The notes beneath the pieces are model-generated. The model did no database searches and had not been told where the DNA came from. It saw only the letters and a list, made by a program, of their open reading frames with translations. Positions 1 through 5,825 of a stretch of DNA of 5,825 nt are shown in pieces. Origin of the DNA: Bacteroidota bacterium (GTDB lineage: Bacteria > Bacteroidota > Bacteroidia > Bacteroidales > UBA12481). The position numbers were made by a program, and so were the translations under genes. Positions within the stretch are counted from its first letter, which is position 1. Each line of letters starts with the position of its first letter. The stretch is from the NCBI GenBank assembly GCA_030592205.1, contig JAUVKA010000278.1:1-5825 (forward strand). Reading direction: 5' to 3'.

Positions 1-830
1 ATTCTGTGTATGAGACTCTCCTGTTGAAAGGAATGAAATTCATGGAAGATGAACTGTTTGATGGTGAATATTTTATCCAGAAGATCCAATGGGAAGGTTT
101 GCAGGCACCAAACCCTATTGAGTTCTCACAGGGTTCATGGACAGCCAATTACTCTGAAGAAGCTAAGGAACTTTTAAAGAAAGAAGGCCCTAAATATCAG
201 TATGGTACAGGTTGTCTTTCTGATGGTGTTTTAGGTATGTGGATAGCCAGTGTTAGTGGCTTGCCGGAAATTATTGAATCCAAAAAAATTCAAAGTCATC
301 TTGTGGCCATTCACAAGTATAATTTACTGACGGATTTAACTGATCACGCTAATCCCCAGCGACCTACTTTTGCCTGTGGGACTGACGGCGGGCTGCTCCT
401 CTGTTCGTGGCCAAAAGGAGGAAAATTATCACTTCCATTTGTTTACTCTGATGAAGTTTGGACGGGCATTGAATACCAGGTTGCAAGTCATTTGATGTTT
501 AAAGGTGAAGTTGAAAAGGGTCTTGATATAGTAAAGGAAGTAAGACGCAGGTATGACGGTAACAAACGAAATCCATTCAACGAATATGAATGCGGACACT
601 GGTATGCCCGGGCCATGGCCAGCTACGGAATGCTCCAGGGACTCACAGGAGTTCGCTATGATGCAGTAGAAAAAACCCTTTATATCGATTCTCAGATAGG
701 CGATAACTTCACCACCTTCTTATCTACTGAAACAGGTTTTGGTAATGTAGGACTGAAGAACGGAAAGCCCTTTGTGGATGTTAAGTTTGGGGATATTGAT
801 GTTGAAGAAATTGTAAATGGTAAATTGTAA
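1..830 (+). CDS. GH116 (GBA2-like) glycoside hydrolase, C-terminal part of the catalytic domain; 5' end outside window
   Basis: This is the 3' end of a family GH116 enzyme, a group containing beta-glucosidases, beta-xylosidases and the non-lysosomal glucosylceramidase GBA2. The frame is already open at base 3 and the first in-frame possible start (GTG at base 6) sits inside conserved sequence, so the gene begins upstream. Counting that codon as residue 1, the readable family landmarks are LFDGEYF (17-23), YGTGCLSDG (66-74), SDEVWTGIEY (148-157), and RNPFNEYECG (188-197) followed by R202. By spacing, E193 and R202 match the Glu777/Arg786 sugar-binding pair of Thermoanaerobacterium GH116 (alignment from memory). 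The nucleophile Glu and acid/base Asp of the family should lie before the window, so activity cannot be judged here. Residues 215-270 form the usual beta-rich C-terminal end. The natural substrate is unknown; a soluble beta-glucoside or xyloside is more likely than ceramide in a bacterium. The extreme C-terminus (final KL) is produced by a 14-bp duplication. Confidence 0.9.
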   Translation, partial: SVYETLLLKGMKFMEDELFDGEYFIQKIQWEGLQAPNPIEFSQGSWTANYSEEAKELLKKEGPKYQYGTGCLSDGVLGMWIASVSGLPEIIESKKIQSHLVAIHKYNLLTDLTDHANPQRPTFACGTDGGLLLCSWPKGGKLSLPFVYSDEVWTGIEYQVASHLMFKGEVEKGLDIVKEVRRRYDGNKRNPFNEYECGHWYARAMASYGMLQGLTGVRYDAVEKTLYIDSQIGDNFTTFLSTETGFGNVGLKNGKPFVDVKFGDIDVEEIVNGKL

Positions 831-835
831 ATGGT
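808..835. repeat. Perfect 14-bp tandem duplication across the GH116 stop codon
   Basis: The 14-mer aaattgtaaatggt occurs twice with no gap, at 808-821 and 822-835. The first copy is coding (the end of Glu, then Ile-Val-Asn-Gly). Because 14 is not a multiple of three, the second copy is read in another frame as Lys-Leu-stop and supplies the stop codon at 828-830. With only one copy the frame would read Gly-stop, using the taa now at 836-838. The duplication therefore adds two residues and harms nothing upstream. It looks like a recent replication-slippage event. Confidence 0.95.
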
Positions 836-868
836 TAATTGGTTGAAGTTGCGGGTTGCAGGTTGCGG
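833..868. repeat. Degenerate ~7-bp GGTTGCG minisatellite
   Basis: Units in order are ggttaatt (833-840), ggttga (841-846), agttgcg (847-853), ggttgca (854-860) and ggttgcg (861-867), followed by one more g. The last three units differ from each other at one or two bases; the first two are degenerate. It begins inside the second copy of the 14-bp duplication and lies wholly in the gap between the GH116 stop and the 3' end of the opposite-strand gene. It is G-rich on the plus strand, has no matching C-rich arm and cannot form a terminator hairpin. No protein or RNA role is apparent. Confidence 0.8.
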
Positions 869-929
869 GACATAGGGATCGTGACAAAAAATTAACGAAA
901 ATGTGACCGTAGCCCAGGACCGAGTGTTT

Positions 930-3275
930 TTACAGATCTGATAGTTTTAAGTAAAGCGGCCTACCAGACTCATCAATCCCCTGAATTACAAGCCTATGTT
1001 TGGTTCTCAAACGAGGATAGGGTAATGTCAGGCTGGTTTCAGATCCCTGGTTCAATTGCACATTGGGATCCCAAAACAAAGTTGGATTATAAATTTCTTC
1101 AGGTAGAATATTCTTTTTCTCTGATGGAGCAGTACTCTTTTTTGAGACAATCTCAATAATGCCGCCTGCACTGTTTAATCCACCAAATTTTAGTATCTCG
1201 GCTATTGAGACGTGTACCTTAACACTTTCAACCGCAAAGGGGTCCAGATCCTTAATTGCTTGAGCCGAGGAACCTCTCATAATTCCATCAATAAATATCA
1301 AAGCAGGAGGTTGATAGATAATAGAAGTGGGACTTCTGAAGTAAATAACCTGCCCTGACGTCCAAATTGGCTGGAGAACTTTAACTACATTAAAAACTGA
1401 AGTCCCCCTTTCAAGTAATCTTGTTACTATCTCCTCCTCGCTCAACTTCCCGGGAATCAGTTCCAACTCCTCCAGGTCAACTTGGTTCGAAGCCATAAAA
1501 TTCTTGAAATCCTGTCCTGTATTCAGAATATAGTTCTCATTAAACTGGTCTGCTCTTAATACAGATAATAACTGCCCCATTGCTCCAGGATTCTCCTGAT
1601 CAAGCAATGATTGAAGAATTTCAGATTCTGATTTATCTCCATCTTGATTCCCGAAGATATTTCTTTTCCAAAATATGTCAGTATTGATCTGGGATATCAT
1701 GAACATATCAAACAGTTCGGGATCAAACTTTTCAGTATCCGTAAGGTAACCAGGAGGAAAGGGAGAACCTTCCAGGGATGACCCCAGTAGGAAAACAGTG
1801 CAAATATCCGGATTACTATACCAATCAGGGCTCATTATTTGGTCGACAAGAGAGACACTTAGATTAACTAATCCAGATTCTGTGCCACCAGGGCCTTGAC
1901 TTATATTCAACTTGCCTTTCCCTTCGAATGCCTTATCAAGCACCTGAGTCTCAGCGTTAAGAGTATGCCTATTGTTGTAAATGAATATAGGACGCTGAGC
2001 CAATAAGCCATAATCCTCATTTATAACATTTACCCGCAAAACTCCATCGGGAAGATTCGCAAGAGGAATGCGAAATATTTCCTCCTCCTGAATGACCATA
2101 CTCTTCGTAAAAACAACTTGGCTTCCTGACTCAGCAATAACCTGAATCGGTAATGAATCAAGCTCATAATTGTATTTAAGATCAAAAACTAATTCTTCAT
2201 CAGATCGGTGATCCAAAAGCATTTGAAATCCTTCATCCTGGATTTCAGGCAAAGGAAATTCCATATCAGCTTCAAATGGCTCAGTCAATCTTACAACCAC
2301 CGGATTGCCTATATCAGGTACCAGAGTAAAATAGCCCAAACCCGGAGAAGTTGTGCTAATTGTTCCAATCTGGCGATCATTATCATCAAAAAGCAAGCCT
2401 TCTACATCAATTGGTTCCCCAAAAATATTTTTTGCTGTAAAAACTATTTTTGTTTCATATCCCTCTATAAAACGTCCACCCTCAGGAAAAAAGCTCAATA
2501 ATACAGGTCTGTCACAAGTTGGAATAATCAAGCTGTTTGAATGAAAAATACCATTGTAATCAGATGAAACCTGAACACTGGTCAGAGATAATCCTCCTTC
2601 ATCTGGAATATTGAAATTCAGAACTGCCCTACCCTTCCTGTCAGTTGAAGATTCTCCAAATCTAAATACATTTCCATTTTGACTAAAGGAATAATCAAAG
2701 GTGCTATTTCTAAGCGGCTTTCCATAAGCATTAAGTATCACAATTTGGATATCCCCAAAATCACCAGGTGAATACATTGGTTCCTTGTTAGTAAGCTGAA
2801 TTCTTAGGGAAGGAATAATAAAATTCTTAACCATTATTCTACGACTGTATAATCTGGGTGCAGCCGACTGTAATGATTGATTAGTGTACGATTTAATGGT
2901 GTATTCTCCATAATTTATCTCTGAGTCGAGCTGAATTTCTCCAACAACCCGGTCCTGATCAATTGGGAAGGCATCACGCAAAATTTCCTCCCCAAGGTAA
3001 TTAAGCAGCAAAACATACAGACTATCGCTTTTTACTACTCTACTATTACCACTAGTGATATATGCTTTAAACTGAATACTTGTACCTGGTGAATATACAT
3101 CCCTGTCGGTCTGAATGAAAATTTGCTCCTCCGGATGCTCATTTAAAAACCGCTCATAATCCTCCAGTATAGATGAACTATCGAATTGGGCGTTTGCCAC
3201 ACTTCCCAAAGCAAAAATAATTGCAAATGCACCAAGAAAAACCTTGGTATTGGCCCAAAATTTGTTGTGTTTCAT
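930..3275 (-). CDS. Secreted MG2/alpha-2-macroglobulin-like protein with TonB-receptor plug-like segment
   Basis: Complete 781-residue protein. Residues 1-29 are a signal peptide (basic start, hydrophobic 12-26, AxA site ANA before Q30) with no lipobox cysteine, so it is exported to the periplasm or beyond. Residues about 50-150 are an MG2 domain, recognised by EQIFIQTDRDVYSPGTSIQFKAY, split here as EQIFIQTDRD (50-59) and VYSPGTSIQFKAY (60-72). Further beta-sandwich modules follow at about 155-255 and 256-335 (SFFPEGGRFIEGYETKIVF, 261-279). Residues about 653-713 resemble a TonB-dependent receptor plug: ALIFIDGI, then LDPFAVESVKV, then NSAGGIIEIVSKK. No barrel follows. The end, 730-781 (TLFWDPNV... 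RLVIQGIDESGRP), is the C-terminal beta module usual in these Bacteroidota proteins. There is no thioester motif, so it is not a protease-trapping macroglobulin by sequence. Start: ATG at 3275 directly precedes the signal peptide; the leader is AT-rich with no Shine-Dalgarno. The family has no established function known to me. Confidence 0.87.
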   Translation of the reverse strand: MKHNKFWANTKVFLGAFAIIFALGSVANAQFDSSSILEDYERFLNEHPEEQIFIQTDRDVYSPGTSIQFKAYITSGNSRVVKSDSLYVLLLNYLGEEILRDAFPIDQDRVVGEIQLDSEINYGEYTIKSYTNQSLQSAAPRLYSRRIMVKNFIIPSLRIQLTNKEPMYSPGDFGDIQIVILNAYGKPLRNSTFDYSFSQNGNVFRFGESSTDRKGRAVLNFNIPDEGGLSLTSVQVSSDYNGIFHSNSLIIPTCDRPVLLSFFPEGGRFIEGYETKIVFTAKNIFGEPIDVEGLLFDDNDRQIGTISTTSPGLGYFTLVPDIGNPVVVRLTEPFEADMEFPLPEIQDEGFQMLLDHRSDEELVFDLKYNYELDSLPIQVIAESGSQVVFTKSMVIQEEEIFRIPLANLPDGVLRVNVINEDYGLLAQRPIFIYNNRHTLNAETQVLDKAFEGKGKLNISQGPGGTESGLVNLSVSLVDQIMSPDWYSNPDICTVFLLGSSLEGSPFPPGYLTDTEKFDPELFDMFMISQINTDIFWKRNIFGNQDGDKSESEILQSLLDQENPGAMGQLLSVLRADQFNENYILNTGQDFKNFMASNQVDLEELELIPGKLSEEEIVTRLLERGTSVFNVVKVLQPIWTSGQVIYFRSPTSIIYQPPALIFIDGIMRGSSAQAIKDLDPFAVESVKVHVSIAEILKFGGLNSAGGIIEIVSKKSTAPSEKKNILPEEIYNPTLFWDPNVQLNQGSETSLTLPYPRLRTKHRLVIQGIDESGRPLYLKLSDL

Positions 3276-3373
3276 ATAACAAGAACTTAAGGAAGGAATA
3301 ATAATTCCAGGTTAATTTATGCTTATGGGGGCATCTATCAATAGCAAATTTCAGACCAAACCAATCTAAATTT
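3276..3373. promoter_or_regulatory. Divergent intergenic spacer expected to hold both promoters
   Basis: This 98-bp spacer separates the start codons of two divergent genes, so promoters for both should lie here or just inside the genes. I could not find a convincing Bacteroidota -7 box (TAnnTTTG) with a -33 TTG on either strand. The nearest match on the plus strand, taaattta, abuts the ATG and has no upstream TTG. Small inverted repeats are present (atgc at 3319-3322 with gcat at 3331-3334; ctat-ca-atag at 3335-3344), but they are too short to call an operator. Neither start has a purine-rich Shine-Dalgarno. Confidence 0.4.
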
Positions 3374-4375
3374 ATGAAGATCTTTCATTTACTCCTGGCC
3401 TTAATGGTTTTCACAGCTGCTCACTCTCAAACAATTGAAGGAGTGGTGCTTGACAAAGATACCAAAGAACCATTAATTAATGCCAACGTTTACTTCAACG
3501 GTACTTTCAAGGGAACTACGACCGATACTCTTGGCCATTTCACCTTGAATAGTGCTGATCACCCCAATCATGCTCTTGTGGTAAGTACATTGGGATACTA
3601 CTCAGAATCTTTGTTTGAATACAATTCAGATGAATTTATTACGATCCTTCTTGATCCTAAAACTCTTGAAATCGACAAGGTTTTGGTTATTTTCAACAAA
3701 ACAGAAGCCGAGAAACTCAGAAAAAAGGGCCTAAAACGGTTTAAAAAAGAATTTCTTGGGAACACTTATAATGCCCGAAAATGTGAGATTCTTAATCTTC
3801 AGGACGTAAAAATCAAGTTTAGTGAGGATCAAAAATCTTTTGAAGCTTATGCCAATAAGCCAATTTTGATATATAATGCAGCTTTGGGCTATTCAATCAC
3901 CTATCATCTGGGTTATTTCGGCAAAGGCGCAGACGATCTTTCCTATCAGGGGACTTACTTTTATGTTGAAGATACAACAAAAAGAAAAAGACAGACCAGG
4001 AAAATGATTCAGAGGAGAGAGCAAACTTACAGGGGATCACGTATGCATTTCTTCAGATCACTATACGAAAATAATACAGATGAAGAGGGCTTTATAATTC
4101 ATGATTCTTTGTTCAATATCGTCCCATCTCAAAATATTATATCTGAAATAGAAAATCAATCCAGATTTCTGACTTACAAAGGAGAATTGTCCTATTTGTT
4201 CTTTCCCAATCACAATAATAAGGCCTATTTTACTGCAAGCAATTTATATATAGAGGCCGATTCAGTCCTTTTCACAAAAGATGGTTATTTTGATCCAAAG
4301 AAAATTATCTGGTCTGGCAAAGCAGCAAAACGAAGAGTAGGTGATTTATTGCCTTTTGAGTATAAAGTTGAATAA
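3374..4375 (+). CDS. Secreted protein with CarboxypepD_reg-like domain and uncharacterised C-terminal region
   Basis: Complete 333-residue protein. Residues 1-18 form a signal peptide (MK, hydrophobic 4-16, AHS before Q19), so the product is exported; it has no lipobox. Residues about 20-95 are a carboxypeptidase regulatory-like beta-sandwich: IEGVVLDKDTKEPLINANVY (21-40), then GTTTDTLGHFTL (47-58) and VSTLGYYS (70-77). This domain commonly sits at the N-terminus of TonB-dependent receptors, but no plug or barrel follows. From about 106 comes a region I recognise only as a recurring Bacteroidota secreted family: KRFKKEFLGNTYNARKCEI (121-139), ANKPILIYNAALGYSITYHL (160-179), a strongly basic stretch (203-215), YRGSRMHFFRSLY (219-231) and EEGFII (237-242). 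I see no peptidase or other catalytic motif. The ATG at 3374 begins the signal peptide and follows an AT-rich leader (ctaaattt). It diverges from the MG2 gene, and its end lies 31 bp from the oppositely oriented tolC end. Function unknown; a structural or binding role at the envelope is an inference. Confidence 0.86.
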   Translation: MKIFHLLLALMVFTAAHSQTIEGVVLDKDTKEPLINANVYFNGTFKGTTTDTLGHFTLNSADHPNHALVVSTLGYYSESLFEYNSDEFITILLDPKTLEIDKVLVIFNKTEAEKLRKKGLKRFKKEFLGNTYNARKCEILNLQDVKIKFSEDQKSFEAYANKPILIYNAALGYSITYHLGYFGKGADDLSYQGTYFYVEDTTKRKRQTRKMIQRREQTYRGSRMHFFRSLYENNTDEEGFIIHDSLFNIVPSQNIISEIENQSRFLTYKGELSYLFFPNHNNKAYFTASNLYIEADSVLFTKDGYFDPKKIIWSGKAAKRRVGDLLPFEYKVE

Positions 4376-4406
4376 ACCCAGAGATTCGAGAGCTGCCTTT
4401 TGCCTT

Positions 4407-5825
4407 TTACAAAACCGGTTTATTGGTTTCGAAATTATGAAAGGTCTTCCTCATTAAATCGGATAAACCAAGTTTGTAATTTATGAATGAGCTTAATCTA
4501 CTTGTATAGGTCTGGTTCAAACGATCCCTTTCCACAGCCATATCCTGACTATCAATTTCCCCATTGGCATAGCGTTGTCGGGATATTTCGAAACTCTTCT
4601 CAGCAACTAATACGCTTTTCTCCATAACTTCAAGACCTTTAAGATTATTATGAAGTTGGTCAACCAGGGATCTTATCTCCCTTTCAATCCTCACCTTTTC
4701 ACCATCCAATTGCAGTCGGTTTTGTTTCAATACGGCTTGGGCTGATTTAACCCGGGCCCTGTTTTCACCCCAATCAAGGAGAGGGATACTGGCTGTAAGT
4801 CCTACCCCAAAACTCCCCGGTCGATCCATCAGGTTTTGCCAGGTATTTTCAAAAGTAGTTCCAATGGGAATTCCCCGATCACTTTTATCTACACCAATTA
4901 AATTGTAATCCAAGGTGATATTTCCACTAATCATGCCCGCCGCTTTCTGCCTCTTAACCATCATTTCCTGAAGTTCTATTCTAATTTCATTTTCCTTTAG
5001 CTCCAGGCGATTGCTAAGAGCCAATTCAACCGCTTTATTTACGTCAATCAGTATAGGAGTGTAATCCATTTCACTCTGAATTGAAATACTGTCAGCAAGA
5101 TTGATTCCCAGGCTTTCTTTAAACAGATTATGCTGTGTAGCATAATTTACCTGTGCATTATCATAACTATTTAGAGCTGCACTCAGGTCGACTTCCATTC
5201 GCAGGGCATCAACTTCCCTGATCAGTCCTGCATCATATTTATTTTGTGCGATAGTATAGGCTTCTTCTTGCTTCTCAAGATTCATATTGGCAATTTTCAT
5301 CTGCTCTATTGCAGACAGAAGACTATAAAAGCCCTGACTTACAAAATAATCTAATTCAAGCTCAGCCCTCTTAAGCTGCTTCATAGTCATATCATAATTA
5401 AGCTTAGCTTGTTTGAAATTTAACTTGTAATTATTAAAGCCAAAAAAAGCCTCTATTGGCTGGCGCAGACCGATCCTTGATGTCAACTGAGCATTTCTGT
5501 CATTGGCATAAAAATCAGTAAAATTATTGATACCTGAACGAATGTAAAGAAACCCATCAGTCGGTAGAGGCTGATTAACTGTCAGATAACTACTCATCTG
5601 GTTTTGTCTTACCGGATAAAATGAAAGTCCCGTACTGTCTTCAAATTGTCGGATAGTTTCTGAATATGACGGCATAGTCAGATCAAGATCGATATGTGTT
5701 TTAAACCTACTGGTAACTGCCTTCAGGTTATACGAAGCTCCATTCAACTGTTCTTGAAGTATCAGCATGCTATTACTCTGCTGTTTGGCCACCTGAATAC
5801 TAGTTTCCAAATTTAGGTGATGGAC
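4407..5825 (-). CDS. TolC-like outer-membrane efflux protein (OEP family), N-terminus outside window
   Basis: TolC family proteins form trimeric outer-membrane and periplasmic channels serving RND, ABC (MacAB-like) or type I export pumps. The frame is open to the right edge, reading V-H-H-L-N-L-E-T-S-I-Q-V-A-K. The TTG at 5808-5810 is only an internal Leu in the conserved 'L.LE.AI.LA' opening, and the true start with signal peptide lies beyond base 5825. Numbering from that codon, both OEP repeats are visible. In the first, the strand RIGLRQPIEAFFGFNNYK (112-129) leads into long helices and YDAGLIREVDALRMEVDL (192-209), ending KESLGI. In the second, LTASIPLLDWGENRARVKSA (338-357) leads to YANGEIDSQDMAVERDRLNQ (414-433) and INYKLGLSDLMR. 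The 'QPL...GFN' first half is the form I know from Bacteroidota TolC proteins. There are no cysteines in the visible part. As the visible 3' end has no following same-strand gene, tolC may be last in an operon whose adaptor and pump genes lie off-window; that is inference. Substrate unknown. Confidence 0.93.
   Translation of the reverse strand, partial: VHHLNLETSIQVAKQQSNSMLILQEQLNGASYNLKAVTSRFKTHIDLDLTMPSYSETIRQFEDSTGLSFYPVRQNQMSSYLTVNQPLPTDGFLYIRSGINNFTDFYANDRNAQLTSRIGLRQPIEAFFGFNNYKLNFKQAKLNYDMTMKQLKRAELELDYFVSQGFYSLLSAIEQMKIANMNLEKQEEAYTIAQNKYDAGLIREVDALRMEVDLSAALNSYDNAQVNYATQHNLFKESLGINLADSISIQSEMDYTPILIDVNKAVELALSNRLELKENEIRIELQEMMVKRQKAAGMISGNITLDYNLIGVDKSDRGIPIGTTFENTWQNLMDRPGSFGVGLTASIPLLDWGENRARVKSAQAVLKQNRLQLDGEKVRIEREIRSLVDQLHNNLKGLEVMEKSVLVAEKSFEISRQRYANGEIDSQDMAVERDRLNQTYTSRLSSFINYKLGLSDLMRKTFHNFETNKPVL

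Noticed and set aside
6..8. GTG as the start of the GH116 gene.
   Set aside because: The frame is open to the window edge and the sequence right after the GTG (YETLLLKG...) is already mid-domain, so the gene is truncated by the window rather than starting here.
841..877. Possible G-quadruplex from G runs at 841-842, 853-855, 861-862, 867-869 and 875-877.
   Set aside because: The runs are uneven (two or three Gs) and are explained by the 7-bp repeat; at best a weak two-layer structure.
839..929. A rho-independent terminator between the convergent GH116 and MG2 genes.
   Set aside because: No stem with a following T-run was found on either strand; the G-rich repeat has no complementary arm and cagatctg (933-940) is a loopless palindrome inside the coding end.
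2208..2544. Two overlapping plus-strand open frames (97 and 63 codons) inside the MG2 gene.
   Set aside because: They lie antisense within a continuous, recognisable 781-codon gene, are rich in Lys/Ile/Ser runs typical of antisense AT-rich DNA, and have no recognisable motif or leader.
3366..3373. taaattta-like -7 box just before the ATG at 3374.
   Set aside because: It overlaps the start codon, has no TTG at the -33 spacing, and would require a leaderless or truncated transcript.
4376..4429. A terminator at the convergent ends of the CarboxypepD_reg and tolC genes.
   Set aside because: The only stem (aaacc 4412-4416 with ggttt 4425-4429) is 5 bp and AT-rich inside the tolC coding end; the tgccttt direct repeat at 4394-4407 is only two short units.
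5808..5810. TTG as the start of the TolC-like gene.
   Set aside because: Upstream codons to the edge remain open and fit the conserved OEP opening, and a start here would leave the protein without a signal peptide.

Overview
The window looks like chromosomal DNA of a member of the Bacteroidota. The evidence is the protein families (an alpha-2-macroglobulin-like MG2 protein with a TonB-plug-like segment, a CarboxypepD_reg-like secreted protein, and a TolC of the lineage-typical 'QPL...GFN' form), AT-rich DNA, and start codons with AT-rich leaders and no Shine-Dalgarno sequence. Genus cannot be read from the sequence.

Layout: (1) bases 1-830, plus strand, are the 3' end of a GH116 (GBA2-like) glycoside hydrolase whose start and catalytic acid residues lie before the window. 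(2) Bases 808-868 hold two short tandem arrays lying end to end; one duplicates the end of the GH116 gene across its stop codon. (3) Bases 930-3275, minus strand, encode a 781-residue secreted MG2/A2M-like protein carrying a degenerate TonB-receptor plug but no barrel. (4) A 98-bp divergent spacer (3276-3373) separates it from (5) 3374-4375, plus strand, a 333-residue secreted protein with an N-terminal carboxypeptidase-regulatory-like domain and an uncharacterised C-terminal region. (6) Bases 4407-5825, minus strand, are most of a TolC-like outer-membrane efflux protein whose N-terminus and signal peptide lie past the right edge. All intergenic gaps are under 100 bp, and I saw no RNA genes, insertion sequences or CRISPR.

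The three complete or nearly complete products are predicted to be exported and to act in the periplasm or outer membrane. The GH116 gene converges on the MG2 gene, the MG2 and CarboxypepD_reg genes diverge, and the latter converges on tolC, so there are at least three transcription units on the two strands and no shared operon in the window. The most suggestive point is that the divergent pair each carries one accessory piece of TonB-dependent receptor architecture (plug in one, CarboxypepD_reg-like domain in the other) without a barrel. Whether they work together is inference. I found no strong evidence of a new defence or mobile system.
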